DNA of 64,000 bases from Isochrysis galbana (lineage: Eukaryota; Haptophyta; Isochrysidales; Isochrysidaceae), in contig CM030931.1 in the NCBI GenBank assembly GCA_018136815.1, positions 9,300,989 through 9,364,988 of the forward strand. Reading direction: 5' to 3'. Under the pieces are notes generated by a model. The model ran no database searches and was not told where the DNA came from. It saw nothing but the letters and a program-made list of their open reading frames with translations. Below are positions 35,212 to 47,200 of this stretch, in pieces; positions within the stretch are counted from its first letter, which is position 1, and each line of letters opens with the position of its first letter. A program made the translations under genes and the position numbers.

Positions 35212-35816
35212 TCATGGCACTGGCGGTTGGGCATACTCGTTGATTAGGGCCTGAATTTTCGGCAATTGCGGTCCCTTTACGGAGGCAATCAACTCCCCAC
35301 GCTGCATAACAAATCAGCAAGTGTTCAGGTCAGCTCGGAAACGCGCAAGCGATAGGGATGGAAAAGTATGGCCAGGGTCGGCACGCACCACATAGAAGAG
35401 GAAGTGTGGTTTTGCATTATCCTTGTACTCGTGCAATGCGCCAATGTTGTCAACCTCAGCACGCACGATCGTTACCCTCCGCCCCGCATCCTCCATATCG
35501 AGGACACCGTTGTAGAAGTACTGGTCGAGACCCCTGCATGGACCCCAGCACTTGGCGAAGACATCTGCGCAGGCACCGTGTTCCATGGCTCAGCCAGCAG
35601 GCATAGCCTGCAGGCACAGCCAGCCCGGCAGTCTGAGTGCTTGAGCTGCGTGGTGCTCGCTCACCCACTCTGTGGAGGTGGAGCTCTGATGGCTCATGGC
35701 TTGGGGTGGGGCGCACCGACAACGACGAGAGAATCGGTGTCTCCAAGTACGTGCGATTGGAAGCCGCGCATGTCGCTCACCTCCTTGACGAACGAGAGGT
35801 CGAGCTTCTTGGCCAT
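35212..35816 (-). CDS. Thioredoxin-domain protein, axonemal/NME8-9-like
   Basis: Three exons (35717-35816, 35389-35564, 35212-35301) give 121 residues; phases agree (1, then 0). The fold is complete: SLVVVDVFAK strand, active-site segment, RAEVDNIGALHEYKDNAKPHFLFY with the cis-Pro strand, then RGELIASVKGP. The EVDNI-x-x-L-x-x-Y-x-x-x-x-x-P-x-FLFY pattern is that of the thioredoxins in outer-arm dynein (LC3/LC5 type) and the NME8/NME9 thioredoxin module, rather than housekeeping thioredoxin. Oddly, the active site reads CWGPC (about 39-43) instead of WCGPC: Trp and the N-terminal Cys have changed places, giving C-x3-C. Start: ATG at 35816, supported by MAKKLDLSFVKEV. A role in flagella is inferred. 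Confidence 0.82.
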
Positions 35817-36561
35817 GCTGCTGCGGGCAGCGCGCGCGTTGGGAGTCGGTGCGGGGTCCTCCGGCAGCGCAACCGTCACAGCGACAACCGTCTCTTCACA
35901 GTTGGCCGATCGGGGCCTATTCTCTCTCACTCTCAGCCTTCAATCTTTTTACATCTAGAGCTCTAAAGTATTGTACTCTACTCTATACAGCTTCCACTCG
36001 TGCCCCTTGGTTGTGTTTAAAAAAGCGCGAGGGGCGGGGAGAGGGGGGGAGAGGGTGGGGGGGGCGGGAAGAAGGGGAAGAAGGAGGAGAGAGGGGATCA
36101 AAAGCAGGCGTCGTCGTCCGTCCGCCTTCTCGCCTTTCTCACCCAGAGCGAAAACAAAACCCCCCAAGAGAGAGAAGCCCTGCTGGTCCTATCTCTATTG
36201 AGTGGCGTCCATCAAGTGAATTCTCTGCGCTCGTTCCTTTAGTGTCCACGGATCCTCCGGCAGCTGAGATCCATTTGTTGCAGGTAGTAAGTACTCTAGT
36301 AGCAGGAGAGGTAGAGAAGAGAAGAAGAGGTGAGACTGCGAGAGGGGGGGGGGGGGAGAGAAAGAGAAGAAGAAGAAGGCGAGTCAACCGCCGTCGTTTT
36401 CACTCTCTTCGTCTCACGCGCGCCCGGGAGAGTGCTCTTTAACAAAAGAGTGAAGGATTGTGGGTAAGAAAGAGGTGGAATCTTCATGAGCGGGAAACCG
36501 AGACCTCGAGCACTCTCTCTTCTAGATGATGGAGGAGACGATGGGTACTCCTACTCTCCAG

Positions 36562-36738
36562 GGAGGTGAGGAGGGACGGAGAGAGAGTAGTAGCAGAAGA
36601 GCCCAAGAAGATGAAGACTAGAGAGAAGAGAAACGAGAAGGAACCCGCGGGGGAGGGGGAAGAGATTGAGCTGGAGAGGGAAGAAGAGAGTGATCGAGAG
36701 AAGAGAAGGGAGGGAGAGAGAAGAGAGGAGAGAGAGAG

Positions 36739-36770
<32 letters not shown>

Positions 36771-36788
36771 GTAGGAAGGGAGGGAGGG

Positions 36789-36819
<31 letters not shown>

Positions 36820-36840
36820 GGAGAGAGAAGAGAGAGCGGC
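36562..36840 (+). repeat. (GA)-rich tract upstream of the receptor gene
   Basis: Almost uninterrupted purines (gagaga, aggga runs) end three bases before the ATG at 36841. It resembles the (GA)n run upstream of the TPR-Hsp70 start, on the same (coding) strand in both cases, and may be a 5' UTR or promoter element. Confidence 0.7.
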
Positions 36841-39800
36841 ATGGGCGCGCGCGCCGCTGCGTTCCTCCTGCTGCTGGGCGCCACCGGGCAGTGCTCTGAG
36901 GCTCCGGCGCAGTTGACGGTGGTGCTGCTCGACGATCTGCACTGTTCCTCGTCTCAACTGCCCTCGAGCGCCACGCTCCTCTCGCTCATCCTCCACACAG
37001 ACAGAGACTACTCTCTGGCGGCAGTCGAGCATCGGACCCTTCTGCCTGGAGAGGATGTGGCGCGGCTCGTGGGCGGGCGGGCGCAGCAGGCAGCGCTCGC
37101 GCTGAGCGCGGATGAGGAGTGGGACCGAATGGAGGCGCAAGTCGCCTTACGCCACGCGCGCAGCATGCAGCAGGAGACTGCCGTCGCGGTGCTGCCGATG
37201 TCACTACGGCGTGATGAGCCGGCGATGTGGGCGGTGCTCATGGCGATGGCGGTCCTGGCTGCCTTTGTCTCCCAGCTGGTCACCACGCCGATTCTTTGGT
37301 TTGGACGCTCGGCCAACGCCAAGTATGAGGATGAAGGCCTAATCACTGGCGAGGCGGGCGAGGGCGGCGCATACGTGGCTTGCGTGCAGGTGGCCATGCT
37401 CCTGCTGCAGCTCGCCATGCTGATTCAGTTGGGAGAGCCCTCGGGGGTAACGGCGGCTGCCGGCTGCGGCACCTCCAGCTGGTTTGGTCATCTGGGAGGC
37501 GCGCTCATCATGGCTGCCATACTTGCCAAGCTGTTGCACTTGGCACGTGTGGGCGATGCATCTGGACTGCGTGTGCGGCTTTCCAACCGTCAGGTGAGTA
37601 GGAAGTGTTAGAAGCATCGCGCTATAGGCCAAATGCAGTGTGCAGACGATCTGTGCGGGGTGAGGGCGATCGTCGTTGTGACATGCCCGAACAGACCGCA
37701 GGGCGCGCAGCGATCACACCACGAAGCCCGATCGCTCTACGTCCCTGCGGTCGCATGCACATTCCCATTCCTCGGATGACCCCATCCCCTCTCACCTTCG
37801 ACTCAGATCCTGATAGCCGTGGGGTTCAACTCGTCCGTCGTCGCTTTCTTCCTCCTGCTCCGGTCGACCATTCCGTCGCAAGGATTCGTTGTCATGCCAG
37901 CCGCCCTGGAAAGCGGCATCCCTGCGATTTGCGGAGGTGACGATTCCGGCCTGTGGCTGGTAATGGCATCGATCCACGGTGTCGAGCTCGTGCTCGCCCT
38001 GTGCCTCGCCGCCGCGGTTGTCAACGTCGACGTGCCTCACACATCCTCGCGAGCAATGGGCGGGGCGCTCGCGCTTGCATTCGGGCTGCTTTGTTTTTGC
38101 GTTCCCCCGTACCTCGCGGGACCCTCTGCCTTGCGCTCCGCGTGGCTTCTCTCCGCCACCTCGCTCGCGCTTAGTGCGTCGCATTGGCTGCTGGTCCGCC
38201 ACATGCTGCCGCCAGCGGCGCGCAGGTGCCTCGGCAGACTAGAAGGAAAGTCGCAACTGCAATTCATCTTGGACCCTGTCCTGAGGCAGCTCATCCTCCC
38301 TGCTGCTGCCGCACCTCTGCGTCATCGCACTGCGGGCCGGCTTCGGCGACGCTCCGAGGTTGGGTACCTCAGTCGCTCCTCGCGCACCTCGACCGCCATG
38401 GCATCACGGCAGTCCATTCGCTCACACCAATCGAACTCCCACTCGACCCGCATGTCACAACGGGCGGCGTCGCCCGTCTTCACTTGGCGCGACTGTGAGG
38501 CCTCGGAGCTCTTGGAATCAGACGGTGGCGGGTCGGTCGGGTCGACGCCTCCCATGCGGCCTTCCTCCGTCTCCGTCAGAGACGTGCCCATCGAGATGCA
38601 GCTCAACTCGATGCTCGCCTCGTCCGCCGTGAGAAGCTCTGCCGCACGACAACGACGGCGGTCGATGCGCGCGGCAGCAAAAGGTAGCGGGGGTCCAGGG
38701 TCGACATCGGCTTCCCCTGTAGAGGACTCTTTGCCCGAGGACTCGGACGTGGAGGAGGAGGCGGAGGAGGAGGAGAGCATGAGAGGCATGGACGGCGTGC
38801 TTAGCAGAGGCGAGCGTGAGAGGCTGGCGGCTGAGAATCGCGACGAGAAGCGGAGGATGGCTCGGCAAAAGATCAGAGAGATGCGCGCTACGCAACACAA
38901 AGAGCAGCTACAAAAGTATGGACCGGACGCCCGTGCCAAGGAGGCCGAGCCAGCTACCGGGGCGCCAGCGCACAGTAGTCCACAGGAAGCTTCCCCTCCT
39001 ACCTCCGCTGCTCCGCTGCCAACGCCACTGCTGGAGGCTCGCGGGAATTCACTCGCATCCATTGCTGCTTCGGCAGTTCGCCAACCTCTTAAAGGGGCTC
39101 AAGGTGGTGCAGGCGGGGCGCAGTTTGCCCGCGCGAATTCCGGGTGTTTGCGGCGGGCTCGCGCATCGAGTGAAAGCAACAAATCTGATGATACCGCAGG
39201 CGTCAACGCAACCTCACGCCAACTTCGCAACGCGCGCAGACGCTCTATCGCCGGCGAGAGAGCATCAACAATGCCAGGTTAGCATGGGCGTGGTGAGGTT
39301 GTCGAGTTGCATGGTCTCCGACACTCCTGTCTAGCTCGCTATCCTGCCCTGCGTGCATGCCTCACACTCATTCACCACTTTGCCACGTCTCATAGGGTCG
39401 CCAAGGGCTCCTGGCGGGGAGGGGGAGAAGGACCCCCAACCAAGCGCCGAGCAATCGTCTAAGGTAGATGCCTCAACGGAATTGGTAACACCGCCCATTG
39501 AGGCGTCGGTTGCCGCCCCGGCGGTTGCCACCCTCGGCGGGCCCACTAAACGCCGCTCGTTTAGTCTGAGAATCGACATGGGGCACGGCGATCATCGCTC
39601 AAGCGTCGATTCCATCGCTGAGGAACACTCACAAGGTGCAAGCAATACGAAAGCGCTTTCATTGGCGGCTCGGGCTGTCAGCGGTGGCCTCGGAGGTACC
39701 CTAGACGAGCGCATAGGCAACACGTCAGCTAGCGACCTTTCTCCTAGCCCCGGTCCATCACCGAACAAACGTACCTCTCGCACATGGCAAACTGGGCGGC

Positions 39801-41217
39801 TGGTCCCCACCATCCTTCGGCCTTTCTCCAATCGGCAATCTCAAGGCTCACGTGGGTCCTCTGAGAGCGACGAAGACGGCACACACGCTTGCAATAGCCA
39901 TCCGGAGAACGGCTCGCGTGCTTCCGGCCCGCTTGCTACCGTCAGGTCGGGCGCTGCCAGTCGATGGCGGGCACCTGGAGGGCTTGCGCGCCTCTCTCGC
40001 ACCTCCTTTGGTAGCTCGTGGGGCAAAGGCCTCACCGCTGATGCCGTGGGAACCCCCCGTGGTAGCTCTGCGTCGCCAACGTCGTCGGCGCCCTCCCGTC
40101 CAGCCCTGGCGCGGAAAGGGTCGTCACTGCGAAATGGACTGCGGCCTGAATCAGACGAGCCTGCCTATACCGGCGCGCGCGGGAAACCCGTGCCCCGCTC
40201 CAAGAAGCCGCCGGAGGATAAGACGATATTGGTGACGGTGAGCAGCGGTAGTGATCTGTCGGCCTTCAAACATAGAATTTGCGCCTTGTCGATGTTCGTC
40301 GCTCTGCCCGTCTCACTGTCTTGATTCATAGTGACCTTAGCACAACCCGTCAATGCACGCAGGTGACAACGCGCGTCACTCGGAGGCTAGGGGCCTCTGA
40401 CCAACTGCTTTCGCTCATCCGCCATGTCTCGGCTCTTCAGGAAATTGCTGGCAAGCCTTTGCAAGGTGTTTCGCCGGAGCAGCTCCTCACGCCACCGCAG
40501 GAAGACGACGCGGGCGGAATGGACGAGTTGACGACATTCAGCAACAATTTTACCCTTGTGCCAGCTACATCACTGCCGAACGTCCGTGCCGGCCAGTACT
40601 CGGGAGTAGGCGTGGGCGAGTCGCAAACGCGAGTGCTAGCTGTCCACGCAGCAGTGCCAGATATGGGAGAAGAGATGCGTGGAGGTGCACGCAACTCGGA
40701 AAGCGACGGTGCCGTCGCCAACGCCGCCGATATCGGTGTTCTTCTTTCCTTCCTGAAGTCGCGAAGCAAGACGGCAGGCGCAGGACTGCACGACTTCATC
40801 GGAGACTCTCACGACCTCTGGGCTCCAAAGTTGCTTGAGCTTGAGATCGACGCTCTTCAAAAGGTGTGTTTTCTTCCCGGGCTTGACAAGGCCCATTGCA
40901 TCTGTGGTGTCTCGCCACCTCGTGCTTGTGGAATCCAATGCGGTCCGATGTAGCTCACGTGCACTTTCCGAATATCTTCGCGTGTGTAGGAGCTCGACTC
41001 GCTTCCCGTCGAGAATGAACCTCGCGGACTTCTTGAGACGACGGAAGAAACGGACCGACGCGCTGTCGTTCGACCACGGTTCTGGGAGCTATCCCCGCAG
41101 GAAAGTCTCAGCGCCTCGTGCACTGCCTTGGTGGCCGAGCACCTGCAGCGGCTGCGTGACGCGCCTGTCGCAGCTCGTCTTGTTTGTTTGCACTTTAATG
41201 GCACTTGCTTCAAGTAA
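36841..41217 (+). CDS. Class C GPCR-like 7TM protein (may be the N-terminal part of the PLC gene)
   Basis: Exons 36841-37593, 37807-39277, 39396-40237, 40363-40863 and 40990-about 41181 (a stop follows at 41217 if not spliced). A signal peptide (MGARAAAFLLLLGATGQCSE) and an ectodomain of about 100 residues precede seven hydrophobic helices (about residues 135-400). The pattern is class C/GABA-B-like: a Cys before TM3, then ILAKLLHLARVG (family: LFAKTWRVxxIF), LSNRQILIAVG before TM4, Cys in the TM4-5 loop, LWLVMASIHGVELVLALCLA, and VPHTSSRAMGGALA for TM6. No Venus-flytrap ligand domain is present. The cytosolic tail is very long (over 800 residues), Ser-rich, with an acidic/coiled patch (RERLAAENRDEKRRMARQK). 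No intergenic gap separates it from the next membrane block at 41274. 7TM call good, class C call moderate. Confidence 0.68.
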
Positions 41218-41273
41218 GAGTGCTGCTCGACAGCATACTTCTATGACGCCATGCGACTCGCCATCCCACACAG

Positions 41274-44200
41274 GAGCGCTTCTTCATATTTATAGTCGCG
41301 CTGCAAGCCATTGGCATGATCATTATGGGCTTCGTGTACGTGGCTGTCGCCACCTCGGCACCCGATTATGGACTAGCTATCCCTGGCTTCGATCAAGATG
41401 CACCTGACGCTTGGTCCTCGTGCGCCAATCTCGGGTACAACGCCACCCTAGAGGACGGCTCGGCCGTGCCTCCTTCGCCTTGGGAGCTGCGCCTGACGGG
41501 ATCTTTCCTGTTTGTTCTTCTCAACGCCATTGCCATATTCAGCCTTCTTTCGGCGCGTCAGGCCCTACCCAAGGAAAATTGGGTCGGCGTCGGCGCCGTT
41601 CCTTTCGTGAACGCCATTGTTGCAGTCACGGATTTGGCTGCCTACGTGTATGGTGCCTCGCGTGGTCCAGCCGGGGCCCGCGCGTTGCCTTCATCGCTCA
41701 CCGTCTTCTCGCAGTCGAATTATGCGCTCTGCATCCTCTCCGGCACATCGCGCTTCCTTTGCTTCGAAGCCGCGTTCTGCGCAACTCAGGCCACACCCAA
41801 CCCTCCGTCGCAATTGTACACCTTACGTCTCGCCTCACAAGCGGTCCTCGTATTGGGAACATTTATTCTTGCGATTCTCGCCGCTCGTGGCTTTGGGTGG
41901 CGCTCCTTTGCTCGGATCGCGCCAAGAGGATATACGCTGCCGCTGTACACAGCATTGCACACTGTGGGGGCCCTGGTGCGGTGGTCGGGCTTCCTGGCAC
42001 TTATTGAGGCGGTGGCATGCACCTGCATTTTCTTTCCACCGCCAGCAGCACAGGCGCGGTGGCGCCCCACCCATGCGGCGGACGAGGCGGCACAGCTGTC
42101 GCTCTACGCGATCGCGCTGCCTCTTCGTTGGCTCACGCTTCTATTGCTCCACCTGCACTTGTCTCGCTCGGGCGAGCAAACCAAGTGGGAATCTCTGGGC
42201 TATCGCAAGATTGCAATGCGCTACCTACCCCTTGAGCTTGATTCGTTTAATCGCTACGATGAAAGAAGTAGTAGTCATCGCACCAATTATGGTGCTGGAG
42301 CTCCCGAAGTTGGACATGAGCAGAGCGGAGTCTCGGAAGAAGCGGCAGCGGCAGCGGCCTTGTGGGCTAGCGATGGTAGCGCCAGCGCCCAAGCCTCGCA
42401 CCGTGCACGCAATGCGCGCTGGCGTCCGCGTCGATTGTACATACTCTATTCGTTGATGTGCGTGCTCTGGCTGGTGCAGCTCACTCTCTTCTGCTTGAGG
42501 CTGTCGCATATAGTGATGGGCGAGTATCCGCTTGCTGCGATCCTCTTATCCCTGAACGTGCTCGACGTTGTGGTTGCCGGCATCCTCTTGGCCGCGCTGC
42601 TGCGGCTACGCGTCGTTTGGGGTGCTGGAGCCGCTGAGATGCTCGAGTGGCTGTCTAAGGAGCGAGCGCCGCCGCCGAAGCTCGTATTGCCGGACAATGT
42701 GGCCAAGCTAGCGGGCCAGCGACGAGCAGAGACGAAATGCTTGACCGAGTCCTCGCTGCAATACGTCAGGCGAGGAGCTATGGTCGAGATGATTCTTGGT
42801 GGAGGTGCAGGGTCTGCCACGAGGACGCAAAGACTCTTCCAGGTGGGCTTTGGCCGATGCCACACCCTAACAGGTTGCCATTGGGCCTTTGAGAGATGCA
42901 GGGAGGCTTTGGGGGTGGGCGGGCGAGAGGCAAGTATGAGTCTTTACCGAAACGCGTGTGGATGGCTGCGCATGCCAACAACTCGGTTTGCCGAGTCGGC
43001 CGGTGTGCACACGTGGAAGGGCCCACCGTCAAGCCTGTTTGCTACTAATGGAACACAAAATCAGTCGGCCATGGCTTCGCTTGCTCACTCTCATGGCTAA
43101 CATCCTCTGCCGTAGGTGGACGCTTCCTTCACTACACTGCGCTGGTCGTGGCGAGAAGCACTTCTATTGTCCGAGATCGCTGAGGTGACGCACTCTGGCG
43201 GTGCATCTTTCAACATTGACACCGAGGCTCAAGCCACGCGGCTGTCATTCCCACTCGCATGTCGGTCGACTGCAGAGGCTGAGGCTTGGGTTGCAGTACT
43301 TAAGGCGCTACAAGGCCTCGACGGCCTAGATCCTTCGCAACGATCACGGCTTCGTTCTGCCTTCTTTAAGGCCTCAGACGGAACACCAACACTGACACGT
43401 ACGCAGCAAGCGAATTTCTTCGCCTTGCTCAATTGGCAGCCGGCACCGGCTGATGCTCACGGACCTGGCGCTCTAGTGGAGCTACATGATGATGCAGGAA
43501 CCCCGGCGCATGGGCGGCTGCATCTTGATTGGAACATGGCACTCGCAGTGTACATGCGCAAAGCGCGACACCATAACCTCATCGATGAAATTTGGAAAGG
43601 GACAGACCCGGATACTGAGCCGCCTCTAGATTCCAGGTGACGGCTTCGCCGAAATGCCAATCGCAAACCTATAGCACATACAATCGCAAGTACGCTCCCA
43701 TGCAAGTGACTTGAGCGGTATGACGGGCCTCGTGCGCCGCGATGGCGCACTTCAGTCCAACTTCCCATTCCCTACCTCATATCCTCTCCGCCCTACCTCG
43801 ACTTGCAGTGCGGAACTGCCGCGGCGGCGCCTCATTTCGTTTTGGACGTCTTTGAAACAGAAAGTAGAGCCGCAACTTCCCGACATCGCTGCCGCTGCTG
43901 AGGCGGAAGTGCGCGAGATGCTGCGAGCGGGCGGGCTCCTTCGTTCTGCGCGACTCTCGCAACGAGAGGTCCAACGCATCCTCATGTCGGAGGCCAACGC
44001 TGCCTTCGACCCCCACGTACGCAAGGCGGTCGTTCAGGATATGTCCCGCCCACTCTGCGACTACTTCATCAATTCAAGCCACAACACCTACCTCACCGGA
44101 AATCAGGTGCGCGTGACATTCGCACCTTGGGGCGCACGCCGCTCATCCGATTATTCGAGATGTGAATGGGTGATTGTCCAGCTCAGCGCGCTCGAACCTG

Positions 44201-47200
44201 GCTTCCCGTTGCTGCGAGCCCAGTCTCCCGTTCCCGCCTCACGGTCCCTTGCGCGATTTGACCCCACAATTCAAAAATTAGATCAATTCCGCTTCTTCTG
44301 TGGATTTCTATCGCCGTTGCCTTCTCATGGGTTGCCGCTGCGTCGAGTTGGACTGCTTCGACGGGCCCGACGGCGAGCCAGAAATATACCACCGCAATAC
44401 TTTCACGACTCATATCTCCTTGGCCGCGACTCTGCGCGCGATTGCAGAAGATGGCTGGCGTGCATCGCCATACCCTATCATCTTATCGTTGGAAATGCAC
44501 TGCTCCGAGGACCAACAGGTGAAGCACGGACCTCACCTCCCAAGCGTGGGGCCTGGGGAATTGCCAGCAGCTACACGGGAACACGCATGCTAGAATGTTG
44601 AGCGCGCCCCAATCCTGTTCGCGTAGTCCCATGGCAACTCTCTTTTTTTCTTGCTCGTACAGGACACTATTGCCCGCCACCTTACAAGCATTTTTGGCGA
44701 ACAGCTTCAGTACGCCGCGGATCCTGTGATGATGCGGCTTCTATCTCCGCGGGAGCTGTGGCACAAGCTGCTCGTCAAGGGCAAGCGATTGCCTTCAGTG
44801 CACGATGGCTACGATTTGCCCGTCGCTGCACCTGGAGGAGACGGGTCAGATTCTGATGGTTCGCATGCCTCCGACGACGATGAGGTAGGAGCACGCAAGC
44901 AAAATTTATGACCTCTGATTCCGCAGGAATTTTCATCACAGCAACGAAAGATGGAGCCATTGTGCAGGGCTTCAGGGATGTAAGATAGCCATGCCTCCTG
45001 CCCATAGGATCGCACCCTCGGGTCGCTTGATATTGAGGCAATGTTGCAGAAGCTATCATCAATGTCGGGGGTGTACGCCAACCGCATGGCAAAACAGGTG
45101 ATATGGCATCATAACTTATTTCCTATCTCATGAGCCTATCACCGAATGGGATGTCTACCCGATACTACGTGCTGATGCGTTCTCGTCGAAATCGATTGTG
45201 CATTGTGCTGCCCCTTTCCCGACTTGCTCAGTTATTTGATGAATATATGTGTAACCTAGACGGCGACGCCTCCCTCTCTGTGATGGAAGCGATTCATCTT
45301 TGGGGCTCCGACCTTCCCGCACAGCTCGCCGTATGGTCTCGTCGCGCCGCCATTGGACGTTACCCTGACATCGATGCCATCCACGGTGCTGTTCAAAATC
45401 TGGGGGAATTTGCGCCTGCGGTCCGCACGTTGCACCGGGCTTGCTTACGCGCTTTCGCCGACACCGATGCAGTCCCTTTACGGACACCAACGTCTTGCAT
45501 TTCGCAAGATGTCTTGCCGCTTTCGACTACGGCGCCCAACGCCGCCACTGCCACTCCTGGGAGCACATGGCTCCCGGGAGCAGCAGCGTTTGAGGAGCAC
45601 ATGGAATCGGGTAAGGCAACCAAGAGGACCATTTCCACATCGTCCCATCCGAGCTTTTCGCGCCAGCCATCCGGCCAGGACACCGTCGAGGTCGAGGCGG
45701 CCCTCACAAGGTTCGCGCAGCTTGCTCTCGCGATTTGCTTCTCTCCATTACCGGAGCAAACCTTCTGAGGCAACACATGTTGGAAAGCTGCCTTACAAGT
45801 TGCAACTAACGTTTCTCCTACGCCCGCTCATGCAATTTAGGCTTCGCTCTCGTCGCGGGTCTGCGAATTCGCTGAGTGCCCGCTCAGCTAACTCGGCCCA
45901 AAGCGGAGGAGCTCAGGAATCTCGTGCAGCTTCCATCGTTGGTACCCCGCGTGGTCCACTGGAAACCGCTCGCAGCATGCTCGGTGCGTCTGCACCGTCC
46001 TCTAGGGTGGACGAAGAGGATACTTGCGATTTCGAGGGCGAACTTCCTGAGGTGAGCCCCGAGCAGCTCGATGATTTGGCAACACTCTTGATGTCGGCCA
46101 CTTCTGCGCGTTTTGATGCCGTGCGTGACATGATACTTGAGAGGCTCGAAGAGCTCTGTCTAGCAGGGTTCAAAGCGTCAGAACAGTTTTCCGAGTTGCG
46201 CCGACTACTAGATCCCAAAGGTGCGCTCAAACGGCTATCGGAGCACTTACTCACAGTTGCCACATCGCTGGCTGATTTTCACTATGTGTTGCTACACTGC
46301 TTAACGAAGTAGAGCGCCATCTAAGAGTCTTGGGGATCACTGACGCCCTTGTTTCCCTGGCCCATTGCTCGTCCATCTACAGCTCGCATGCGCCGCGACG
46401 CCGCCGAGAGCGGTCGGGGTGGCGGGCGCTCCGCAAAATCTCGGCTGTCGGCCGTCTTCGGCGGCGGTGTCCTTAATCGACGCGGCTCGTCCAAAGCTAT
46501 CTTCAACGCTCGATCCAGCACAAATCATTCGCCGCCACCCTATCGCTTCCGTCGCGGGCCCAGCAGCTTGCCAAGCGATCGGCTCTCCGATGATACTCGG
46601 CTGGAGCCGGCCCACAGTCCAGGGTTGGGACCGTCGTCCCCTAGAGGTCACAATGTTATGCCGGTCGCGGTTTGTCTTGACGGCGATGTCCCTGGTTCGC
46701 CACGTGGTGAGAGGCGGGACTCGTTGACGGGAGCCGAACGCACCGTAGCGCAGTCGGTCCCGAAGACGAAGAGCATCTCGGAGGAGTTGTCTGATTGTAC
46801 CTACCTGTCTGCCGTGAAATTGAAGGATGATGCTGTTGGTATTAAACCTGGAAGGCGAGTACCTGCGCTCCCTGGCTTTCACTTCATGAACGTAGCCACG
46901 AGCGCGCTCTGCCCGAAGGTCCCTATTCTTGTCATGCGTTGTGCAAACACATGGGACCTAAGGATGCTTTTGTACAGCCTATTGGCCAGGTATGTAGGAC
47001 GCGGCTGGTGGAATCTGACGAGCAGCTCGTCTTTGCAATTGTCATTAGGTATTACGAAATGTCCTCGCTCTCTGAAGGTCGTATCGCGCGATTGATACGG
47101 GATCCTGAGACTCTCCCGCGACTACGTACGCACAATCAGAGCCAACTAACGAGGATATACCCAGCAGGCACTCGTGTCATGTCCAACAACATGGAGGGCG

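Noticed and set aside
41316-43100. PLC gene starting at ATG 41316
   Set aside because: This would remove the first half of the first membrane helix (ERFFIFIVALQAIG), which directly follows a good acceptor; an upstream exon is more likely.
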